Shown here piece after piece: positions 57,130 through 64,000 of a DNA stretch of 64,000 nucleotides (the stretch's first letter is position 1; every line of letters begins with the position of its first letter). Origin of the DNA: Microvelia longipes. Taxonomy: Eukaryota; Arthropoda; Insecta; Hemiptera; Veliidae. Both the position numbers and the translations under genes were made by a program. The notes beneath the pieces are model-generated. The model was not told the origin of the DNA. It made no database searches and saw only the letters and a list, made by a program, of their open reading frames with translations. The stretch covers positions 34,818,272 through 34,882,271 of the forward strand of contig JACMZG010001913.1 in assembly GCA_018340805.1 (NCBI GenBank), given 5' to 3'.

Positions 57130-57256
57130 AGGCCCGTATTTAAAGACATCTTCCTAACATTTTCCTAACATTCTCCTTAAGGAACAAGGAGAATGTTAGG
57201 AAAATGTTAAGAGAATGTTAGGAAAATGTTAGGAAGATGTCTTTGAATACGGGCCT
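57130..57256. repeat. Small palindromic hairpin element
   Basis: AGGCCCGTATTTAAAGACAT, then CTTCCTAACATTTTCCTAAC, is mirrored by TTAGGAAAATGTTAGGAAGA, TGTCTTTGAATACGGGCCT. The right arm carries an extra ~21 bp copy of GAATGTTAGGAAAATGTTA. Confidence 0.8.
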
Positions 57257-57713
57257 AAAACTCCAGGCTTTATTCTATCTCATTATACCATTTTAAAGAA
57301 AAATAGAGGTCTAATTCTGTCTTAAAGGAAAGACAATACGAAGCAAATAAGTATTATTTAGACTATTTCACAATAATTTGACGTTTTGACAAAGAATCTT
57401 GTTGATTTTCTTGTAAAATTATTTAGCATCGTTTTAATCAAACGCAGCTAAATTTGACGATTCAAATAAAAGTAACTAACAACAACGTATTGTATCATTA
57501 AAATAAATACATCGTGTTCAAGTCGGACAAAAAAAGGTAAAAAAAAATCTTAAAACTGATAAAAATGTTGGTAGACCTGTGTCAAGTAACCCCTCTTTTT
57601 CCAGTCACTTTTATCAACAAAGCTTCCACGATATGGAGACACGACCACCGACAAACTCCGCTTACTGACCGGAATTAGCATCTCGGAAAACGGCATTTGA
57701 TTATAGTCAGAAA
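57257..57713. other. AT-rich DNA, no gene seen
   Basis: Nothing recognised. Confidence 0.45.
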
Positions 57714-58386
57714 ATAAAATAATTCTGGCGCGGTGGTCCGCATGTCGGTCGAATTTCCTTTGGATGCGTGTTTCCGTGCCTTTTACATTATATAAGTTTA
57801 CAACTACTAAATAAATAATTCCGGCGCAGTGGTCCGCTGTCGGGCGAATTTAATTTAGAATGCGTGTTTCCGTGCTAAACAACCCATATCTTGCTTATGC
57901 AAGAACCATGCCCATTGCGTGGTTCCGGTTCATGCTGTCAAGCACTGCTCGTAACTCATTTTGTCTGTATTTTCCAAAGGAAATGCGCATAATTATCTAG
58001 TTGGTTGTGCAAAACTATGCCTCTAAAATTAAAAGTAAGCACTATTATTTGCACTAGTTTAAAGCTTAGTTACTTATCTTTAAGCTTAGTCAGTTATCTT
58101 TAAAGGTTTTAGCGCATTTCCTTTGGAAAATACAGACAAAATGAGTTACGAGCAGTGCTTGACAGCATGAACCGGAACCACGCAATGGGCATGGTTCTTG
58201 CATAAGCAAGATATGGGTTGTTTAGCACGGAAACACGCATTCTAAATGAAATTCGCCCGACAGCGGACCACCGCGCCGGAATTATTTATTTAGTAGTTGT
58301 AAACTTATATAATGTAAAGGCACGGAAACACGCATCCAAAGGAAATTCGCCCGACATGCGGACCACCGCGCCAGAATTATTTTCTA
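57714..58386. mobile_element. Inverted-repeat element with ~273 bp nearly perfect arms
   Basis: The left arm (57714-57988) and right arm (58112-58386) are reverse complements with few differences, around a 123 bp spacer. Each arm holds two copies of a submotif: GGCGCGGTGGTCCGC, GCGAATT and TGCGTGTTTCCGTGC. The inner half carries GCAAGAACCATGCCCATTGC and TCATGCTGTCAAGCACTGCT. No frame of interest. Confidence 0.85.
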
Positions 58387-58620
58387 GTTGTAAACTTATA
58401 TTAGGTAAAAAAACGGTAAAAGATTATTGTCCCTACTAGGATTTGAACCCAGGTACTCTGGGTTTGAGTGGTCGCATCCAAAGGAAATTCGCCCGACATG
58501 CGGACCACCGCGCCAGAATTATTTTCTAGTTGTAAACTTTATATTAAGTAAAAAAAAAAACGATAAAAAATTATCGACCCTTCCAGGATGTGAACCCAGG
58601 TACTCTGGGTTTGAGTGGTC
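58332..58620 (+). repeat. 142 bp tandem duplication with a tRNA-box-B-like segment
   Basis: The unit starting GCATCCAAAGGAAATTCGCC at 58332 recurs at 58474. Each copy ends with GAACCCAGGTACTCTGGGTT. On the minus strand this gives GGGTTCAAATCC or GGGTTCACATCC, a box-B-like element. The first unit overlaps the right arm of the inverted repeat. Confidence 0.75.
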
Positions 58621-58670
58621 GTATTGACTCCGCACCACTAGCATTCAACTCAGAGGCCCAAAAAACATTG

Positions 58671-58960
58671 AAAACGACACCCTACTCGAAATTTAATTTT
58701 CAAACGACCGTAATTTTTGGTTTTCTATTATTTTTGTGGTTTTTTCGACTTTTTGGTCACTTAGAGTGTCGTATCGACTTCGGACCGGTTTCATTCTATT
58801 CAGCGCCCAAAATTACATAGAAAACGACACCCTACTCGAAATTTATTTTTTATCGACCTAAATTTTGGTTTTTGGTAATTTACAATGGTTTTTTCGATTT
58901 TTAGGTCACTTAGAGTAGTCGTATCGACTTCGGACCGGTTTCATTCGATTCAGCGCGGCA
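58671..58960 (+). repeat. 150 bp tandem duplication
   Basis: AAAACGACACCCTACTCGAA recurs at 58671 and 58821. Each copy is followed by TTTTTCGA, GGTCACTTAGAGT and GTATCGACTTCGGACCGGTT. Confidence 0.75.
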
Positions 58961-59157
58961 AAAAATTTTAAACCTGAATTTTGCCGATTTTTTGAAAATT
59001 TCGCGGACTCAGCAAACCGGGTTAATGACGTCACAAAACCTTGTTTTCAATAGGGTTCGTGTCCTCCCAAAGGTTGATTTTTGTACCAAGTTTGGTTAAA
59101 AAATATTAATCCGTACGAAAGATAGAGTGTTTACAAGAAAGTGTCTAGAAATACATA

Positions 59158-59159
59158 TG

Positions 59160-59244
<85 letters not shown>

Positions 59245-59297
59245 ATATATATATTATATATTATATATATATATATAATATATATATATATATATTA
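59158..59297. repeat. (TA)n microsatellite
   Basis: About 140 bp, the longest TA tract here; the apparent Tyr/Ile open frame is an artefact. Confidence 0.92.
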
Positions 59298-59316
59298 AAG
59301 TCTCGCGAACTTATTT

Positions 59317-59420
59317 TTTCGTCATTAGGGACCTCTGAAACGGATTTGTGTCGTGGTCCGAGGTTCAAATTCCGCCATGACGCCTATCCCATTAGGTGAA
59401 TTTCCAAAGGAAATTCGCTA
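59317..59420 (+). repeat. Repeat fragment with tRNA-like box B
   Basis: AGGGACCTCTGAAACGGATT recurs near 26985. It is followed by GAGGTTCAAATTCCGCC (box-B-like) and CCTATCCCATTAGGTGAATT. Confidence 0.45.
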
Positions 59421-60040
59421 AAAAAGGATAAAGGAATAACTTACAGTTTAGCTATGATTCCTGAATATGCTTAGGTTACTACTTCCACTAAAATTCTTCA
59501 ATTCCTGAAAAAACATAGTAGTATAAATGAACTAGCAAGAGAAGACAAGGAGATAAATAAGAGAATTTAGTGCATGAAATAAAATCTATATGCATTATGC
59601 ATTTATGCTAATTAAACTGGATATGTAAATACACAATTAGTTATCACATCACACATGCGGTAATTGGTTGACTAGATATATCATTTAAATTAAATTAAAA
59701 ACAGGATAAAGAAAACTAACATTTTAAACAAATAAACAACATATAAATAAACATCATTGTATCTATGATCTTCTTTATCTTCTTTATCCAATTTTATAAT
59801 TAATAACCAAAATTAATATTACGGGCAGGTGAATTGTTTACAAAACGGTGAGTTATTTCTTTACAATTAAACTATAGGAGTAAAGTTTGATAAAAAACGT
59901 TTTTAACATTTAACTATATGTCTATCATACATTGCTATGATCATACGAGTTGCGTGGAGTTAATTAAGTTATACAATAAATATATATATAAATATTCACA
60001 TGTCTATGTATAATATGTATATATATATTATAATATATAT

Positions 60041-60091
<51 letters not shown>

Positions 60092-61692
60092 TTAAAATAT
60101 ACATTACGTTCTATAAATAAACGTAATTCCAAAGGTAATGAATGTAATAAATATAAAAAATAATATTAATAAAACAAACATAGAATTTCATAAATACCAA
60201 AAATTATGGAAATGTAGCATTTACCTTACCTAAAAAGTTTCTTTAGAGTCTTATTATAAAAACTTTTGAGACCAATAGCAAAAAAAAATTAAAGAAAGAT
60301 TTACTTGTTTAAGGTTATTCTATAGTTAACCAAGTCTAGATTGTATTATAAAAACTCATTGTGTATTTCTTATTGTATTTTAAAACTTAAATGTAGATTC
60401 AGGCTTCTCTATCTCAGTTATAAAATTATCATAGAAATTGGGTGCCGCTTCTCAGCTCGTTTCTTAATCTTAAATATGTCAAGAACAGTGCTAGCTACAG
60501 ATATGGTAAAGGTCCTGTTGTAACACTTTAAACAAGCTACATAACTTACTAGTAAGTAAGAAATGTAATCATTTTATTATGAAGACTTGATTTGTGTACC
60601 GAGCTTTATTTAAATTAGATTAGCTGTTTCACCCATGTCCACAACTAAGGCACACATAAGTGGCATTAAAAAGTAAAATGAAAAAGCAAGTCAAATGTCC
60701 TCAATTTTAATCCCGTCTTGCCATACCGCGCATGCGTACAAACAGAAACAAACTTCTCTTACGAAATTGGGATCTGTAGGTACTAAAACGTGGAAAGTTC
60801 ATAAGATCGGGTTTAACATTTTTTGAAAGTACAATACTTTATACAATGCTGATAGTAGCAAAATATAAAATGCTTATAAATGGGACTTATGTAAGCTTTT
60901 TTATATAGTTTATTTGCATATCAACAATAAATTATACAAACAAAATATTGAAGCACTAATAAAATTTTATCATTTTCACGGACCATTACATCCAGATGAA
61001 TTATTTATTATCTTTTATTTGAGCTGAGTTTGTGTTTCATCGTCCAGCCATTCGTTTTTCCTCACATGTATAAACATAAACTTTGATGAAAATCAAAAAT
61101 ATATTTGATAAATTCGTTGCATTTTTATGAGTTTCGCTTTTCCGTTTTTTTTTATATTTTTTAAGTTCGGCATTCCTCAGTCTATACTTTTTTTTAAAAA
61201 AAGGAAAAATCCTTTGAAGCATATTTTTATCATATTTGATACTGACATATACGTGTAAATAAAATACGTTTTTACATCCTATGTCTGGAAATATTTACAT
61301 AATTTTAATGTTTAACGCCTGTTTGATTTTCTACGCGTTCCAATGCTATGTTTACATTACTTATTAAATGCTTTAGAATGTATTTTTCTTGAACATGTTG
61401 GGACTTTTATAAATTCTCTTAGCAATCAAATTAATAACTTAGTCAGACGTGCACGTTACAAGTTGTTGGATTTCATGTTTTGGAAAGCTCTATACTAAAG
61501 AAAAATATGATTTTAATTATTAATAATTAAATCATTAATAATTAAAATTTCTATGAGGACAATGTCCTGTTAGAAGTTAACCATTAGCAAGAAGAGTTGA
61601 TATTTTAAAAGGTTCGTCATAAATCCTAATTAAGCCAAAAATTATAAAACAGTTAATTTCTTTAACTGGTTATTTAGATAAGGTCAGAAATT
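59421..61692. other. AT-rich DNA with (TA)n at about 60007-60089
   Basis: No gene recognised. Confidence 0.45.
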
Positions 61693-61812
61693 ATGATGAC
61701 TGCTGCTATATTATTAATTATTTTTAACACATTATGCAACGTTTCGCTAACGGTGTGTAACATTATCCATCCAGGTACTCAACTGATGTTTTTACATGAT
61801 ATTTTATCTGGT
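61693..61812 (+). CDS. Weak candidate first coding exon with signal-peptide-like start
   Basis: An ATG opens MMTAAILLIIFNTLCNVSLT and continues VCNIIHPGTQLMFLHDILSG: a short N-region, a hydrophobic stretch of about 18 residues and a small-residue/Cys region, as in signal peptides. The frame runs into a consensus splice donor, CTG|GTAAGTGG, with the exon ending about 61812. Nothing in the protein is recognised and no second exon was found. AT-rich DNA can produce such frames by chance. Confidence 0.2.
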
Positions 61813-61920
61813 AAGTGGTGGGGGAAACAAATGAGGCTTAACATCAGATTAATAAAGTTACACTTAATCTCGTCCCATTCCAAAATTTGTCAGGTTATGC
61901 TGTACTGTTTTTGTTGTTAA

Positions 61921-64000
61921 TTGTCGTGGTTTGTTTTTAGTATAGTTTTAAAGGTGTGATTGTGATTAGTTTTAATTGGTCTGATGTGATTACAAATAGA
62001 CATGTAAGTTAAGAAACTTTTTTATAGAAGTACGCGTTCACGATTTAAGTGTCTTAGGCTTTTAAGACCGTGTTCTAACCATGTACGGTTAGAAAAATAT
62101 AATAGGATAACTTACCTCTTAAATTGGGTCTGAAAAGTAAAAACACTCAAATAGAAGAATACAATAAAACCAAGTTTAACAGAACTTGAATCAGTCCTAA
62201 GTCCAAAGATTCTTAAGCAAAAGAAGGTAATGTTAGGTTATGATAAGAGTCATCAGCTCGCCAAGGTGGTGAGCTAGATTTTCCCGCTGCCGAGGAACTT
62301 TTCCCGCCATAAGTCCCCTTGATGAATAAAATCAACACCCATCTGGAACTCATCAGATGTTTTCAACTTATCAGATGAGTACCTGATGGATAAAGTTACA
62401 AGCCGTAAGCGATAGTTTCGTAGTCTTTTACAGTCGCCGACAGTAAAAAACTACGAATACGTCACAGACGATAAAAATCATAATTCGTCGACTTTTTTGA
62501 GGATAAAAATATATACCTGATATTCTAGGATATAATGTTACAAAATATAATCTAATAAAAACTTTCGGCTTCAACTTGTTGGTATATTTCCTCATATCTA
62601 TGAGATTTATTAAAGTCATATTTATTTTATGATTAAACTTTATTGAACAATAAAATAAAGAAGACTTGTTGCTAAAAATAAAACCAAATAAGGAAAAGGA
62701 AATGGAAGGATTTTCTTAACGCTTGTCTTGCCAACCTTGCCAAAAAGGAAACAAGGCATATAATCTTCTTCGGCGACACAAAGGTAACAGGAATATAAAC
62801 AAAGCTTTTCCCCCAATGAAAGAGAAAAGGAAGTAATATCTTGGAGCTGAATCTTTATAACAAAACAAACTAAGAATAACAACAAAGAGGTTTAACCAAA
62901 CAATAACATCTAGAGAATAGGATTATCAAATAATATTATATTGTCCGACTATTATCTACTAGAAATATCACTCGACCAAAAAATATAAATTGCTGATAAG
63001 GATTTCTTTTTTGGAAGCTTTTTGAAATTGATAGAAAATGGAAAAAGAAAAGTAATCAAAATAGAGAATATCATTTTTATTTTACTATTGTCCATTTCAC
63101 TGCCGCGTTTATATAGCAAGAGCACTGCGTTCACCCAAAACATTTAAAGCTAAGATTTCATTGTAATCATCAGTTTCAGACACTTTTTATGACAGTTTAA
63201 ATGGCTTTTATACAGTCTGAATTTTCTTTTTTTGGAAATTCAGCAGAATTTTCACAATCATATTTGAGTTAAAATGAATTCCTAAAAAATTTACCTAACC
63301 TATAATTTTAAATCTCTGACTATTTTTGTAGAAAAACGTGGTTTGTAGTATTTATTTAAGTATTTATTTGAAAACATCATTGCTTTATTTAAGCTTGAAA
63401 TTAATCTTCTACCAATAGAATGATTGAAGGGTTGAAAAAATAAACGAAAAGTATAACGATAAAGAAAAAAAATCTTAGAAAGCAAATTGAAATAAATTCT
63501 TTAGCTAAATAAATGAAAACTTTCTAAAGGGTTTTCTTATCCGATTTTCTTGACAAATCTGTATAACATCGTTTGTACAGCACCTACGTTATCGGCACTT
63601 AGATCAGAGTAGGAATGATGACTTGCTATTTCTCCTTCAAAAAGCAAGTAATTGAACGTTACATCAAATGGATAAGGGTTAGCACAAATAGAAATAAGAG
63701 ATATAAATAAAGGATCTCTTTAGATATAAAAAAGGAATAAATTGAATTTTCTTTCAACTTGACCTTCCCGATTCGACGTAGTGATATCCTAAGGTTGACT
63801 TTTCTCTTCAATGTATTATTGTGTTTTTAGAAGCCATATGTATAACTTTTAACATTTCATCCAACTTAAAATCTAACAGCTCCTAATCTACTTGACAAAT
63901 CATGACTAAAAAGAAATTTTTTAGCTGAAAGTACTCTTATCGCTACTGAATGTATACTTATATTATACATTTATATTGTTGAGGATTAAATAAATAAATA
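61921..64000. other. AT-rich DNA, no gene seen
   Basis: An 18 bp near-perfect inverted repeat with a 1-base spacer lies at 62419-62455 (CGTAGTCTTTTACAGTCG and its near complement). CATCAGATG is repeated near 62345-62385. Nothing else recognised. Confidence 0.45.

Noticed and set aside
59127..59399. Tyr/Ile-rich open frame
   Set aside because: Product of a (TA)n microsatellite.

Overview
The window is an AT-rich, repeat-dominated stretch of an animal nuclear genome, most likely insect. The only host gene recognised with confidence is a fragment of a peptide GPCR that closely resembles the short neuropeptide F receptor (sNPFR). Its two exons lie on the + strand at 9001-9150 and 28370-28656. 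They splice in frame (phase 1) across a 19.2 kb intron; earlier and later exons were not found. The insect assignment rests on the receptor type and on a copia element that uses an internal initiator-tRNA-Met primer site; the order cannot be fixed from the sequence.

Layout. 1-9000: presumed upstream intron or intergenic DNA with (TA)n tracts, a 0.7 kb foldback element, a ~34 bp minisatellite and a SINE-like copy. 9001-9150: sNPFR exon. 9151-28369: the large intron, filled by mobile elements: (a) a palindromic DNA element with TA duplications and long arms of two 336 bp units (9752-16858), split by a full-length Ty1/copia element (10082-15090); (b) a decayed Ty3/gypsy element (about 16.9-26.4 kb) split by a younger Ty3/gypsy element (20863-26118), whose 5' LTR is in turn split by a 775 bp hAT-type element (20955-21729); (c) a short element with a hammerhead-ribozyme-like core (27.9-28.2 kb). 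28370-28656: next sNPFR exon. 28657-64000: presumed downstream intron or intergenic DNA with tRNA-derived SINEs, a coding-less minus-strand LTR element (41.8-45.4 kb), minisatellites, several inverted-repeat elements and a second hammerhead-like copy at 39.2-39.6 kb.

Interactions. The elements date one another. Each nested insertion has a target-site duplication, and twice a second copy of the host repeat shows the empty site (the palindrome's other arm for copia, the 3' LTR for hAT). Both younger LTR elements have nearly identical LTRs but carry single-base frameshifts in otherwise intact open frames. This fits either recent inactivation or homopolymer errors in the assembly. No canonical tRNA, rRNA or CRISPR feature was seen. 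Element boundaries and structures were read by eye; identities are approximate.
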